Part shown: positions 1 to 10,908 of the stretch, one piece after another
Position numbering within the stretch: the first letter of the stretch is position 1
How the letters are laid out: each line of letters starts with the position of its first letter
Made by a program: the position numbers and the translations under genes
Source: Serripes groenlandicus
Taxonomy: Eukaryota; Mollusca; Bivalvia; Cardiida; Cardiidae
Assembly (NCBI GenBank): GCA_031761405.1
Contig: JASEVX010000008.1
Coordinates: 74,754,014-74,818,013 of the forward strand
DNA: 64,000 bases
Reading direction: 5' to 3'
Notes under the pieces: model-generated
The model's input: only the letters and a program-made list of their open reading frames with translations
Told to the model about the DNA's origin: nothing
The model's database searches: none

Positions 1-135
1 TTATATCCAATTCCCCATCTGACATTGTTACCGTGACCCCTGGGAGTTGGGGGTCACATCAACACCAGGATGAGATACCTGTCTTAATCCTTTGAAAACT
101 TTGAAAACATTTAGACAACACTATAGATAAAATCC

Positions 136-466
136 TTTCCCACATAGATGTGGTCTTTGATGCAGCAGAAGACTTTTTGAAAAAATATAAAATGTAAATT
201 TGAACAATTGAGTTAAAAAAAATTTGGAAAAGGTTGAAAATTGTTTATTAATTAATTAAGTTTTTTTGTTCACCTGAATGTTTCCAATTGGCATCTGCCT
301 GTTAGAAAGGGTCTGCAGCAGACAAAACGTGCAGTTTCTCCTTTTGCCACAATGTTTTCCACTTTTTGTCATAGGTTACCCATTCAATTATGGAGATTTT
401 CTTATTTTTGACAAAATACGTTCAAAGTCGTCTGCTGCAGAATTGTTGTATGAAGGAAAGGGTTAA
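136..466 (+). mobile_element. T1 MITE, composite of two truncated copies
   Basis: A clean right half (319-466) ends in the T1 terminus GAAAGGG plus TTAA. It is preceded by a degenerate left end with CCTTTCCCACATAG at 136. The two pieces have been joined by deletion or by nested insertion. The first 130 bases of the window hold no gene I can see. Confidence 0.7.
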
Positions 467-614
467 AGGTGACTGAAAAGTTTAAAAAAAATGTGGGAGT
501 GGCTTCTAACCATGTGACCAGGTATTAGAATCAGATTGAATTAATTGTTCCCTGCTTGACTAGTTACTTCTTAGCCTCGGTTTGAATGGTGACAGGGGGA
601 TCGTTTTAATCGAC

Positions 615-1774
615 TTCCTTCATGGAACTATAATCTGCAGCAGATGGCATGTTCTAAAACCTGGCCTGGCCTGGCTGGCATACTGACTCAGCATTTTGTG
701 TCGGACCAGGCCGGGCCAGGCCAGGCCAGGCCAGATTTGATACATATTGAGAGTACAAGCTCTAAATATGATAGACCTTTATTTAGAAATTAAACTTCAT
801 GTTTAATATCATGATTTTTTTCTGAGTTTTATTTAGATTTTTTTTTTTTGAAGATAAATTTATATTTAAGTGCACAGATCTCGGTTTAAAGAAATATGTA
901 TACCAAGATCACATTACGCTGAGACGAAAGCTGATCTTGATTTGTACTGCTCGCAGAGTCCTTAAGGTCGGTGTTCGCTCTAGGTGGTGAAAAAGGTATT
1001 GACTGAGAATTAACGAAATATGTAGACCAAGATCAAATTACGCGGAGACGAAAGCTGATCTGTACGTACGCCTTAACGCAAGTCTTAACCCTTTCCCACT
1101 TACAACAAATCTGCAGTAATCGACTTTAAAATGTCTTCGCAAAACAATAAAACATCTCTATTAAAATAGGTATACTTACTTTATTTATACAAAAATCATG
1201 TTTTCAATTGAACTTATAATGCATGTAGTTTTGAACTACTTCATGTTCAACTAAATGAACCGTAAGATAGAATTTCTACATCTAAAATAAAGACAAAACA
1301 TAAAAATCATCACAAATAAAACATATATATGTATGTATTACATGATGAACACATTGATTTTAAGAATCGATCTGTCCACTTAAATACAAATGTATTCGAT
1401 TATTATTCAATAAAACTACTTTTTTTTTATCTAAATTTAAATTCAGAAAAAAATTCATTATATTAAACATGCAGTTTAATTTCTAAATAAAGGTCTATCA
1501 TATTTAGAGCTTGTACTCTCAATATGTATAAAATCTGGCCTGGCCTGGCCTGGCCCGGCCTGGCCCGTCACAAAATGCTGAGTCAGTAAGCCAGGCCAGG
1601 CCAGGCCGGGCCGGGCCAGGCCAGGTTTTAGAACATGCCGCAGCAGATGACTTTGAACACATCTAGGCTCTAATATGAATGTTCTGTTTATATGAAAGTA
1701 TGAATATTGAATTTAGTTGAAAACATTGTGACAAAAGTTGTCTGCTGCAGAGCTTTTATGTGTAGAAGGGTTAA
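615..1774 (-). mobile_element. Degenerate T1 MITE split by the foldback element
   Basis: The left part ends at the GCAGCAGATG motif (637-646). The remainder resumes with the same motif at 1640 and runs to AGAAGGG-TTAA at 1771-1774. The T1 copy is therefore older than the 993-bp insertion it carries. Confidence 0.7.
647..1639. mobile_element. Foldback (Mutator-like?) element with ~200 bp inverted arms
   Basis: The termini are GCATGTTCTAAAACCTGGCC and its exact reverse complement. Complementarity continues, with small differences, over about 200 bp (647-845 against 1420-1639). The element is bounded by a perfect 10-bp direct repeat, GCAGCAGATG (637-646 and 1640-1649). Each arm contains its own hairpin made of (CCTGG)n and (CCAGG)n blocks around a ~35-bp spacer. 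The interior has two diverged ~55-bp direct repeats (GAAATATGTA...GCTGATCT, near 890-946 and 1014-1064) and a T1 left-end stub from TTAA at 1085. No open frame is present. Long arms plus a 9-11 bp target duplication are known for Mutator-like elements; that assignment is inference. Confidence 0.75.
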
Positions 1775-1985
1775 TCCACTTCCCTCATAGAACATCAATG
1801 GGTCATTGCTAATCCAAAAATGATTAAAAGTGTTTCATTAAATATTTACCTGTGTTTTCAACTAGAACAGATATTTTATTTTCAACTAAAGCATAAACAG
1901 CTCATGGTTCCTCTTTGAATAAACCCCAATCAATCAATATCTTTGAATACATTTTTGAGTAACTCTCTTTTAGTGGCTTGTGTTG

Positions 1986-3635
1986 CACTGCAGCATGGTT
2001 AAAAGCTGTAATAAATACAGTATAATTTATGATATAGATGCCAGGCCTATTGGTAAAGCTGTAATAAACACAGTATAATTTATGATATAGATGCCAGGCT
2101 AGGTAAAGCTGTAATAAACACAGTATAATTTATGATGTAAACACCAGGCATGGTAAAGCTGTAATAAACACAGTATAATTTATGATATAAACACCAGGCA
2201 TGGTAAAGCTGTAATAAACAGTATAATTTATGATATAAACACCAGGCATGGTAAAGCTGTAATAAACACAGTATAATTTATGATATTAACACCAGGCATG
2301 GTAAAGCTGTAATAGACACAGTATAATTTAATAATATAGACACCAGGCTTGGTAAAGCTGTAATAGACACAGAATAAATTATGATATAGACACCAGGCAT
2401 GGTAAAGCTGTAATAGACACAGTATAAATTATGATATAGACACCAGGCTTGGTAAAGCTGTAATAGACACAGTATAATTTATGATATAAACACCAGGCAT
2501 GGTAAAGCTGTAATAGACACAGTATAATTTATAATATAGACACCAGGCTTGGTAAAGCTGTAATAGACACAGTATAAATTATTGATATAGACACCAGGCA
2601 TGGTAAAGCTGTAATAGACACAGTATACATTATGATATAGACACCAGACTTGGTAAAGCTGTAATAGACACAGTATAATTTATGATATAAACACCAGGCT
2701 TGGTAAAGCTGTAATAGACACAGTATAATTTATAATATAGACACCAGGCATGGTAAAGCTGTAATAGACACAGTATAATTTATGATATAAACACCAGGCA
2801 TGGTAAAGCTGTAATAGACACAGTATAATTTATAATATAGACACCAGGCTTGGTAAAGCTGTAATAGACACAGTATAATTTATGATATAAACACCAGGCA
2901 TGGTAAAGCTGTAATAGACACAGTATAATTTATAATATAGACACCAGGCTTGGTAAAGCTGTAATACTAATAGACACAGTATAAATTATTGATATAGACA
3001 CCAGGCATGGTAAAGCTGTAATAGACACAGTATAAATTATGATATAGACACCAGGCTTGGTAAAGCTGTAATAGACACAGTATAAATTATTGATATAGAC
3101 ACCAGGCATGGTAAAGCTGTAATAGACACAGTATAAATTATGATATAGACACCAGGCTTGGTAAAGCTGTAATAGACACGGTATAATTTATGATATAAAC
3201 ACCAGGCATGGTAAAGCTGTAATAGACACAGTATAATTTATAATATAGACACCAGGCTTGGTAAAGCTGTAATAGACACCAGGCTTGGTAAAGCTGTAAT
3301 AGACACAGTATAAATTATGATATAAACACCAGGCTTGAAGTTGGTGAAGCTGTAATAGACACAGTATAATTTATGATTTAGACACCAGGCATGGTAAAGC
3401 TGTGATAAACACAGTATAATTTATGATATAGACACCAGGCATGGTAAAGCTGTAATAAACACAGTATAATTAATGATATAGACACTAGGCATGGTAAAGC
3501 TGTAATAAACACAGTATTATTTATGATATAGACACCAGGCATGGCAAAGCTATAATAAACACAGTATAATTTATGATATAAACACCAGGCATGGTAAAGC
3601 TGTAATAAACACAGTATAATTTATGATATATATAT
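1986..3635. repeat. Minisatellite, 50-bp unit, about 33 copies
   Basis: The unit runs GTAAAGCTGTAATAGACACA, then GTATAATTTATGATATAAAC, then ACCAGGCATG. Most of 2340-3260 alternates two linked variants: ..ATAATATAGACACCAGGCTTGG and ..ATGATATAAACACCAGGCATGG. This is a 100-bp higher-order repeat inside the 50-bp array. The outer copies lack the alternation and carry AATAAACACAG instead of AATAGACACAG. A partial unit near 3260-3300 is truncated. No frame is conserved. Confidence 0.95.
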
Positions 3636-3705
3636 GATTCTTAAAAATAAATGAGCGAAAATAAGATGTACATAGAATTCAAATACACCATTTCGTTAAT
3701 GTCTT

Positions 3706-3952
3706 TTACCCTTTCCCTCATATAGTGGCTTTCTGACGCCTCTGCAGCAGACGGCGTTTTGAAAACATAGTGACAAAAGAAGAAATTGCACAAAACGTGC
3801 AATTTCTCCTTTTGCCACAATTTCTCCTTTTGCCACAATGTTTTCCACTTTTTGTCATAGGTTATCCATTCAATTATAGAGATTTTCTATGCTTTGACAA
3901 AATACGTTCAAAGTCGTCAGCTGCAGAATTGTCGTATGAGGGAAAGGGTTAA
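3706..3952 (+). mobile_element. T1 MITE
   Basis: The typical T1 layout from the left is CCCTTTCCCTCATA, the motif TCTGCAGCAGACGGC, a hairpin centred on AGAAATTGC..GCAATTTCT, then a single-copy spacer (CATAGGTTATCCATTCAATTA), the inverted motif GTCTGCTGCAGA, and TATGAGGGAAAGGG-TTAA. This copy has a short duplication (TTTCTCCTTTTGCCACAA, 3819-3837) beside the hairpin, and its left flank reads TTAC rather than TTAA. Non-coding. Confidence 0.9.
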
Positions 3953-4049
3953 CGCTTTCTGTTTATTTTGCAGCATCTGATGACATTGGAAAAACTCTGT
4001 GGCATTAGGAGACATTTCTATTATTGAGATAATTGACCAATGTCTCCAT

Positions 4050-4361
4050 TTAACCCTTTCCCTCATAAAGACGCTTTCTGACGCCTCTGCAGCAGACAGC
4101 GTTTTGAAAACATTGACAAAAAAAGAAATTGTACAAAGCGTGCAATTTCTCCTTTTGCCACAATGTTTTCCACTTTTAGTCATTTTGAAAACATGGCGAC
4201 AAAAGAAGAAATTGCTCAAAACAAGCAACATCTCCTTTTGTCAACATGTTTTCAACTTTGTTCAATAATTGTACCTTCATTTAAAGGGAGTTTCCAATTT
4301 TTTCGGCTATGTTTTCAAAGTCGTCTGCTACAGATTTGTTGAATGAGGGAAAGGGTTTTAA
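4050..4361 (+). mobile_element. T1 MITE, long variant with doubled hairpin segment
   Basis: At ~312 bp it exceeds the usual length because the AAAACAT..GACAAAA..GAAATTG segment occurs twice (4105-4170 and 4190-4260). The right end belongs to the subfamily with TTTCGGCTATG before the terminal motif. A 35-bp T1 right-end stub follows at 4364-4398. Confidence 0.85.
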
Positions 4362-4602
4362 GTCAACTGCAGATGTGTTGTATGAGGAAAAGGTCTTACA
4401 GTGAGTGTTTACACCTTGAGGAACTTTCAAGTAGTAAGATGACTTGTTGTCATCCTTGTCAAACAAATAGTCGCCATGGTAACCAACAAAAAGATAAAAG
4501 CACTAATTAAGATGTGTTTTTCCTCAATTTTATCAGTATTTCTTTCTGTTCCATGTTTATTTAATCTTTCATCTGATATGATATTATTATGAAGTCCTCT
4601 GT

Positions 4603-4838
4603 TTAACCCTTTACCTCATTTAGACGCTTTCTGACGCCTCTGCAGCAGACAGCTTTTTGAAAAACATTATATAAGTGACAAAAGAAGAAATTACTCAAAA
4701 CAAGTAATTTCTCCTTTTGACACAATGTTTTCCACTTTTAGTCATAGGTTATCCATTCAATTATAGAGATTTTCTTTTTTTAACAAAATATGTTCAAAGT
4801 CGTCTGCTGCGGAATTGTCGTATGTGGGAAAGGGTTAA
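4603..4838 (+). mobile_element. T1 MITE
   Basis: Complete copy with TTAA on both sides. The hairpin arms read ATTACTC and CAAGTAATT, so the stem has changed on both sides compared with the ATTGCTC/GAGCAAT form. Confidence 0.9.
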
Positions 4839-4946
4839 AAATCTCAATTTTGTTATCCCACCTTATCAGTTACCATATGGGAAATGGGAATTTTGTGTTG
4901 TTTATCTATATTTTGTTAAAGTAATTTTAACAAATAAAAGGACATT

Positions 4947-5181
4947 TTAACCCTTTCCCACATACAACAAATCTGCAGCAGATGACTTTGAAACGTATAT
5001 ATGCACAAACATGGAAAACCTCTATATATGAAGCTATAATTACTGGAATAAGTTGAAATTATTGTGGAAAAAAGAAGAAATTGCTTGTTTTGATAAATTT
5101 CCTCTTTTGTCACAACTTTTTCACATTAAGGCGTCTGCTGCAGAGGCGTCAGAAAGGGTCTAATATGATGTAAAGGGTTAA
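4947..5181 (-). mobile_element. T1 MITE
   Basis: Complete between TTAA sites. It belongs to the CCCACATACAACAAATCTGCAG subfamily and has the degenerate right terminus AATATGATGTAAAGGG. Confidence 0.85.
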
Positions 5182-5208
5182 CAACTTACTTACTGCTGTT
5201 CATGTCTT

Positions 5209-5438
5209 TTAACCCTTTCCCTCATATAGACGCTTTCTGACGCCTCTGCAGCAGACGGCTTTTTGAAAACGTAGTGACAAAAGAAGAAATTGCACAAAAC
5301 GTGCAATTTCTCCTTTTGCCACAATGTTTTCCACTTTTTGTCATAGGTTATCCATTCAATTATGGAGATTTTCTATGTTTTGACAAAATACGTTCAAAGT
5401 CGTCTGCTGCAGAAGTGTCGTATGAGGGAAAGGGTTAA
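5209..5438 (+). mobile_element. T1 MITE, clean copy
   Basis: A 230-bp copy with intact TTAA, both 14-bp termini and the GCAC/GTGC hairpin tip. It is a good reference for the 'CAC' subfamily. Confidence 0.95.
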
Positions 5439-5710
5439 AGATATCTCAAATACTTTATCCCTTGCCCACAAACATACGTTTTTTGACGACTTTTAAAATA
5501 ATTGTTTCAAAAGGAGTACATAATAATAATGAGCAATTTGTCCTTGTAATTATTGTCACAATGTTCTGAAATACATTCTTGACATATGGGCTTCTTGACG
5601 TCTGTGCTGCAGACGACTTTCGAAAACACTGTGACGAAAGAACAAATTGCTCAAAACGAGCCATTTCCAATTAGTGTGACTGTTTTCAATGACCAGAAAC
5701 TGTACATTAA

Positions 5711-5941
5711 TTAACCCTTTCCCTCATACGACAATTCTGCAGCAGATGACTTTGAACGTATTTTGTCAAAACATAGAAAGTCTCTATAATTGAATGGATA
5801 ACCCTATGACAAAAAGTGGAAAACATTGTGGCAAAAGGAGAAATTGCACGTTTTGTGCAATTTCTTCTTTTGTCACTATGTTTTCAAAAAGCTGTCTGCT
5901 GCAGAGGTGTCAGAAAGCGTCAATATGAGGGAAAGGGTTAA
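5711..5941 (-). mobile_element. T1 MITE, reference copy for the hairpin
   Basis: The stem-loop spans 5819-5885: two 31-nt arms around a GTTTT loop. Of the 31 positions, about 28 are Watson-Crick, two would be G-U in RNA and one is T-T. TTAA flanks both ends. A diverged T1-like fragment occupies 5456-5700 just upstream. Confidence 0.95.
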
Positions 5942-6139
5942 TGGTGCAGTCCATCACCAGTCTCTCATATATCAAAGTTTAACACCCGGAAAATTGGAAT
6001 TGGGCATCTTGGGTTCGATCTTCAGTCAAAGTGGAATCCTATTGAGCAAGGTATATTTCCTAGCCTAATACTGATTTATTTACCCAGGGAAACTAACTTA
6101 TTCAACAGGTTAGTGTGAAACAGTTGTAACTGTATGTAA

Positions 6140-6674
6140 TTACCCCTTTCCCGCATACGACAATTCTGCAGCAGACGACTTTGATCATATTTTGTCAAAA
6201 AATAGAAAATCTCTATGATGGAATGGATGACCTATGACTAAAAGTGGAAAACATTGTGGCAAAAGGAGAAATTGCTCATTTTGAGCAATTTCTTCTTTTG
6301 TCAAGGCCGAGCCCTGGTAGCTCAGTCGGTAGTGACGCGGGCTGTCAATCCAGGGGTTGTGAGTTCGAATCCCGGCTCGGCCAACTTTCTTTCCGATGAT
6401 TGACAGTAGTCAATGTGACATGCGTCATTCGTTTTCCACCAATGGGCTAAGTCTATGTGGAAAAACAGCCAGTTGCTTAGGAAGATTGTTGTGTGAAGTA
6501 CTGGTGTGAGAAAACCAGGAAATGCATGAGTAGGTGAACTGGCCGCCGTGATATAACTGAGAAATTGTTAAAAACGGCGTTAAACCCCAATCAATCAATC
6601 TTTTGTCACTATGTTTTCAAAAAGCCGTCTGCTACAGATGAGTCAGAAAGGATCTATATGAGGGAAAGGGTTAA
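6140..6674 (-). mobile_element. T1 MITE interrupted by a full-length SINE
   Basis: The T1 body is broken at 6303/6599 in its TCTTTTGTCA arm by the SINE. The left terminus is CCCCTTTCCCGCATA preceded by TTAC; the right is AGGGAAAGGG-TTAA. Confidence 0.9.
6304..6598 (+). mobile_element. SINE-alpha, full length
   Basis: A tRNA-derived head carries an A box (TAGCTCAGTCGGTAG) and a B box (GTTCGAATCCC). It is followed by a body (CTATGTGGAAAA.CAGCCAGTTGCTT), the shared 3' domain (CCGCCGTGATATAACTGAG, then GCGTTAAACCCC) and a CAATCAATC tail. A 10-bp target duplication, TCTTTTGTCA, lies at 6294-6303 and 6599-6608. Confidence 0.95.
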
Positions 6675-6902
6675 AGAAGCAGTTACAACTGTTTCGCGCT
6701 GAGCCAATGCTGTATGAACTGTTTCCATGATATAACGGATATAATGTGATTCATTATTGAAAAAGAGTTGGAAATCATAATGAGCAATTTTCTCCTTTTT
6801 GCAATAATGTTTTCAGAGGCATCAGAAAGGGTCTAACATGTGGGGAAAAAGGTTAGCCATTCTAAAGCCTTTCTGCTGGGTGATTTCTGATCTGACATGT
6901 GT

Positions 6903-7130
6903 TTAACCCTTTCCCTCATACGACAATTCTGCAGCAGACGACTTTGAACGTATTTTGTCAAAACATAGAGAATCTCCATAATTGAATGGATAAGCTATGT
7001 CGAAAAGTGGAAAACATTGTGGCAAAAGGAGAAATTGGACGTTTTGTGCAATTTCTTCTTTTGTCACTATGTTTTCAAAAAGCTGTCTGCTGCAGAGGCG
7101 TCCGAAAGCGTCTATATGAGGGAAAGGGTT
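6903..7130 (-). mobile_element. T1 MITE, first duplication unit
   Basis: The right TTAA has become TTGC where the next duplication unit begins. The left TTAA and the GGAC/GTGC hairpin tip are present. Confidence 0.9.
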
Positions 7131-7372
7131 GCAAAGAAGCAGTTACAACTGTTTCGCGCTGAGCCAATGCTGTATGAACTGTTTCCATGATAATTAACTG
7201 ATATATATAATGTGATTGATTATTGAAAAAGAGTTGGAAATCATAATGAGCAATTTTCTCCTTTTTGCCATAATGTTTTCAGAGGCATCAGAAAGGGTCT
7301 AACATTGTGGGAAAAAGGTTAGCCATTCTATCTAAAGCCTTTCTGCTGGGTGATTTCTGATCTGACATGTGT

Positions 7373-7603
7373 TTAACCCTTTCCCTCATACGACAATTCT
7401 GCAGCAGACGACTTTGAACGTATTTTGTCAAAACATAGAGAATCTCCATAATTGAATGGATAAGCTATGACTAAAAGTGGAAAAACATTGTGGCAAAAGG
7501 AGAAATTGCACGTTTTGTGCAATTTCTTCTTTTGTCACTTTGTTTTCAAAAAGCCGTCTGCTGCAGAGGCGTCAGAAAGCGTCTATATGAGGGAAAGGGT
7601 TAA
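7373..7603 (-). mobile_element. T1 MITE, second duplication unit
   Basis: Carries the original TTAA at both ends and a restored GCAC/GTGC hairpin tip, where the first unit has the mismatch GGAC. Confidence 0.9.
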
Positions 7604-7672
7604 ATGGTCCTTTATCAGTAGAACTTGTATAATAATGAGTTTACACAACAGAGTACATTGACCTTGCCCAGT

Positions 7673-8031
7673 TTACCCTTTCAAACATTGGAAAAATCGG
7701 CAGCAGACGTCTTTGAAAACATCTCCCTTTCCCCTCATATATTAGACGCTTTCTGACGCCTCTGCAGCAGACGGCTTTTTGAAAAAACATAGTGACAGAA
7801 GAAGAAATTGCTCAAAACGAGCAATTTCTCCTTTTGACACAATGTTTTCCATTTTTGGTCATAGGTTATCCATTCAATTATAGAGATTTTCTTATTTTTA
7901 ATAAAATATAGTTTAAAACATTTGGGCAAAAGGAGAAATTGCTCATCATGAGCAATTCTTTCTTTTGCCGCATGCAATCGATTAAAAGTTATCTGCTGCA
8001 GATTTGTTGAATGTGGGTAAGAGTGTGTTAA
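7673..8031 (+). mobile_element. T1 MITE, composite
   Basis: An outer old T1 start (TTTACCCTTTC at 7673) is followed by a second start (CCCTTTCCCCTCATA at ~7725). The hairpin tip is GCTCAAAACGAGC on the left, and a second hairpin GCTCATCATGAGC lies at ~7940. Two T1 subfamilies appear fused; the end is TTAA at 8028. Confidence 0.75.
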
Positions 8032-8586
8032 CATAGCTCTAGTTTTAAGGTGACTAATCCTTATTTGGCTCTTAAACCATATTGAGCTGGGTGCTCAAAA
8101 GAATCAGCTCTGTAAGTACCCACATCACAGGGTTTGTTTGGATGATAAGAGAGATACAGTTTGTTCGGAAGATATGAACAGTTTCCAGTTTATGTGACAA
8201 GAGGGATATTATGTTGACCTGGACATATGTCCTCGGAGTTGACTGACCAAAATGCCCTGACCAACTGGTCAATGTCCTCCTGATCACAGTGGTCAGTGAT
8301 GGTCAGAAACTCTCAGGTCATCTTTAGGTCAGGCAGCACCTTAATAACATGTGTTAATATAAAAACATGTTTAATGGATTGTTGGTTGAATTGTTGTATT
8401 AAAATTTTCCCACATACCACAAATATGCAGCGGATGACTTATGAAAACCTCTAGGCCAACAAACTTCTCTTTTATAATAAATGTGTAAGTTAATACACAT
8501 CATAATGTTAATTGACTAACACTTGTATAACGTTTCACTTCTAGTTATCCGACAGTTACAAAAGTTGTCCACTGTAGAGGGTCATT

Positions 8587-8817
8587 TAAACCCTTTCCCT
8601 CATATAGACGCTTTCTGACGCCTCTGCAGCAGACGGCTTTTTTGAAAATATAGTGACTAAAGAAGAAATTGTTCAAAACAAGCAATTTCTCCTTTTGCCG
8701 CAATGTTTTCCACTTTTAGTCATAGGTTATCTATTCAATTATGGAGATTTTCTATTTTTTGACACGATATGTTCAAAGTCGTCTGCTGCAGAATTGTCGT
8801 ATGAGGGAAAGGGTTAA
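8587..8817 (+). mobile_element. T1 MITE
   Basis: Complete copy. The left junction is TTTAAACCC rather than TTAACCC. A degenerate older T1 relic (CCCACATACCACAAATATGCAG) lies at 8402-8586. Between 8031 and 8400 I see only a faint relic of the palindromic GTGGGTACTC element. Confidence 0.85.
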
Positions 8818-8913
8818 TATAAAAACATATTTGACTGATTGTTGTTTGAGTTGCGACACAGAGTTTGGTTGGGGACCCATTTAATAATTGTCCTTCTTAT
8901 TTAAAGATGACAT

Positions 8914-9106
8914 TTAAACCTTTCCCTTATACAACAATTCTGCATCAGACGACTTTGAACATGTTTTGTCATAGAATGGAAAATCTCGATTGTGGCAAAA
9001 GGAGAAATTGCTCGTTTTAAGCAATTTCTTTTTTTTGTCACTATGTTTTCAAAAAGCCGTCTGCTGCAGAGGCGTCAGAAAGCGTCCATATGAGGGAAAG
9101 GGTAAA
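8914..9106 (-). mobile_element. T1 MITE, internally deleted
   Basis: Only 193 bp, because much of the single-copy spacer (GGATAACCTATGAC...) is missing. The termini and hairpin remain. Confidence 0.85.
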
Positions 9107-9277
9107 TTGTCGTTCTTGGGTAAAGATGACATTTAATGACCCTCTATGTAGGATAACTAAAGGTGAAACGTTAGAAGTGTTAGTTAATACACATCATGTT
9201 AAGAACTTGTTTGAACAATCATTGGTTGAACAATGGGAGCAGTGAGAATCGAACATATCTGCAGCAGATACCTTTTT

Positions 9278-9822
9278 AGCTCACCTGAGCACTAAGTGCT
9301 TAAGGTGAGTTATTGTGATTGCCTTTTTGTCCGGCGTACGTTGTGCATTAAGTCTGTCGACATCTTCTCCTCAGTAACCAGTGGGTCAATTGGGATGACA
9401 CTTCATAGAAAGCAATCCACTAAATGACCTATTATAAACCAGAATACCTTCAAATTGTTGGTATTCATGCATAATTCTGGTTTCCATAGCAACCAAACAT
9501 TTTTTTTCTTCAAATTCTTCTTCTCCCAAACTGGTTGGCCGATTTTTATATAATTTTGTAGAAATGATCCTTGGGTGACACACTACAAGATTCCTTTAAG
9601 CAAGCCATGGTGATTGGTCAGAAAACATGGTCACAAGGGGTCGGGGCTGTTTGGCAATTTAATTTTTGCCTAATGGCAGTGGAGCGATACTGGCCCTCTT
9701 GGGGCTCATGTATTAGCTTACCTGACCACAAAATGATCGAGTTGTGGACAACTGTGTGGTTAGCATGATAAATCACATTGCTTAAGTCAGGTGAGCGATC
9801 TAGGGCCATCATGGCCCTCTTG
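9278..9822 (+). mobile_element. HINE-like element, AGCTCACC family
   Basis: It opens with the hairpin AGCTCACCTGAGC-actaa-GTGCTTAAGGTGAG and a TTTGTCCGGCGT segment. It closes with the GGGCCATCATGGCCC hairpin and TCTTG. There is no open frame of note and no clear target duplication. Its last 220 bp (GTGATTGGTC...GGAGCGATACTGGCCCTCTTG) resemble the element at 33718-34567. Confidence 0.8.
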
Positions 9823-9823
9823 A

Positions 9824-10063
9824 TTAACCCTTTCCCTCATACAGCAATTCTGAAGCAGACGACTTTGAACGTATTTTGTCAAAACATAGAAAATCTCCAT
9901 TTATATAATTGAATGGATAAACTAGCTATGACAAAAAGTGGAAAACATTGTGGCAAAAGGAGAAATTGCACGTTTTGTGCAATTTCTTCTTTGGTCACCA
10001 TGTTTTTAAAAAGCTGTCTGCTGCAGAGGCGTCAGAAAGCGTCTATATGAGGGAAAGGGTTAA
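9824..10063 (-). mobile_element. T1 MITE
   Basis: Inserted two bases beyond the 3' end of the preceding HINE-like element. It has a small duplication, ATATAATTG, in the spacer. Confidence 0.9.
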
Positions 10064-10173
10064 ATTATTTTGTAAACATGTTGCATCAGGGTAAGGTAGA
10101 ACCCATTCATGAAATTCTCAAAGGTGTATCAAAATATTGAACATTTTTATCATTTGATAGAATGGATACTGTG

Positions 10174-10282
10174 TTAGCCCTTTCCTCATACAGACCCTTT
10201 CTGACGCCTCTGCAGCAGAAGACATTTGAAAACATAGTGACAAAAGGAGAAATTACTCATGATGTATGTGAGAAATGGTTAA
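10174..10282 (+). mobile_element. T1 MITE, deletion derivative (109 bp)
   Basis: Retains both ends and one hairpin arm, but the spacer and second arm are gone. The left flank is TTAG, the right TTAA. A T1 right half follows at 10295-10390. Confidence 0.75.
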
Positions 10283-10386
10283 GTTTAATTTAGAGAAGAA
10301 TGCATTATGGGCAAATATCTCTCATCTTAAACAAAGGTGTCCGCTGCAAATGAATGCATCAAACTGCATCTGCAAGCGAAAAAGGG

Positions 10387-10616
10387 TTAACCCTTTCCCA
10401 CATACAACAAATCTGCAGCAGACTTCTCTATAAACATTTCCAAAAAAACTGGAAACTCCCTTTAAATGAAAGCACAATAATGGAATAGAATTGAAAACAT
10501 AATTGATAAAAGGAGAAATTGATCGTTTTGAGCAATTTCTTCATTTGTCGCCATGTTTTCAAAAAGTCTTCTGCTGCAAAGTCGTCAGAAAGCATCTATA
10601 TGAGGGAAAGGGTTAA
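10387..10616 (-). mobile_element. T1 MITE
   Basis: Shares its left TTAA with the right end of an older T1 fragment, giving ...AAAGGGTTAACCCTTT, a back-to-back insertion. A degenerate copy follows at 10679-10908. Confidence 0.9.
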
Positions 10617-10908
10617 ATAAATAGACATAATTTTATAAAGGCTGACATAATTATTATGTTTGTGATATCAATACCAGATAAACCCCTTTCTAACATGTAG
10701 ATGACTTTTGACGTATCTGCAGCAGACACATTTAAAAAAAAAAAGAAGTTGTGGACAAGAAAATGATTACTCGTAATTAATGGATAACTCTTTCATTTGA
10801 CACAATGTTTCCATTTTTCTATTCAAGAACTCATTGATTATAATGTTTTCCATGTGTTCACAGCAGTCTGTTAATTGTTAGTCAACATTTGGACATTTGT
10901 GGTAAGGG

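Larger units (their letters stand above)
6675..7603. repeat. Tandem segmental duplication, ~470-bp unit
   Basis: A unit comprising AGAAGCAGTTACAACTGTTT..., a degenerate T1 right half and a complete T1 copy occurs twice head to tail (about 6675-7130 and 7133-7603). The units differ by a few indels, such as AATTA at ~7190. Confidence 0.9.

Noticed and set aside
1986..3635. CRISPR-like array
   Set aside because: Units are contiguous with no unique spacers; it is a tandem minisatellite in a eukaryotic genome.
3770..3952. Recurring 60-120 residue frames with similar peptides (for example ...QFLLLPQCFPLF... and ...SAAEASES...)
   Set aside because: These are translations of the T1 MITE in either orientation. 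They start and stop at the element's own landmarks and shift frame between copies.
6310..6385. Possible tRNA gene
   Set aside because: A and B boxes are present, but this and similar sites (23972, 37468, 43500, 44900) are heads of SINEs, shown by body, tail and target duplications. The anticodon arm does not pair properly in the copies I checked.
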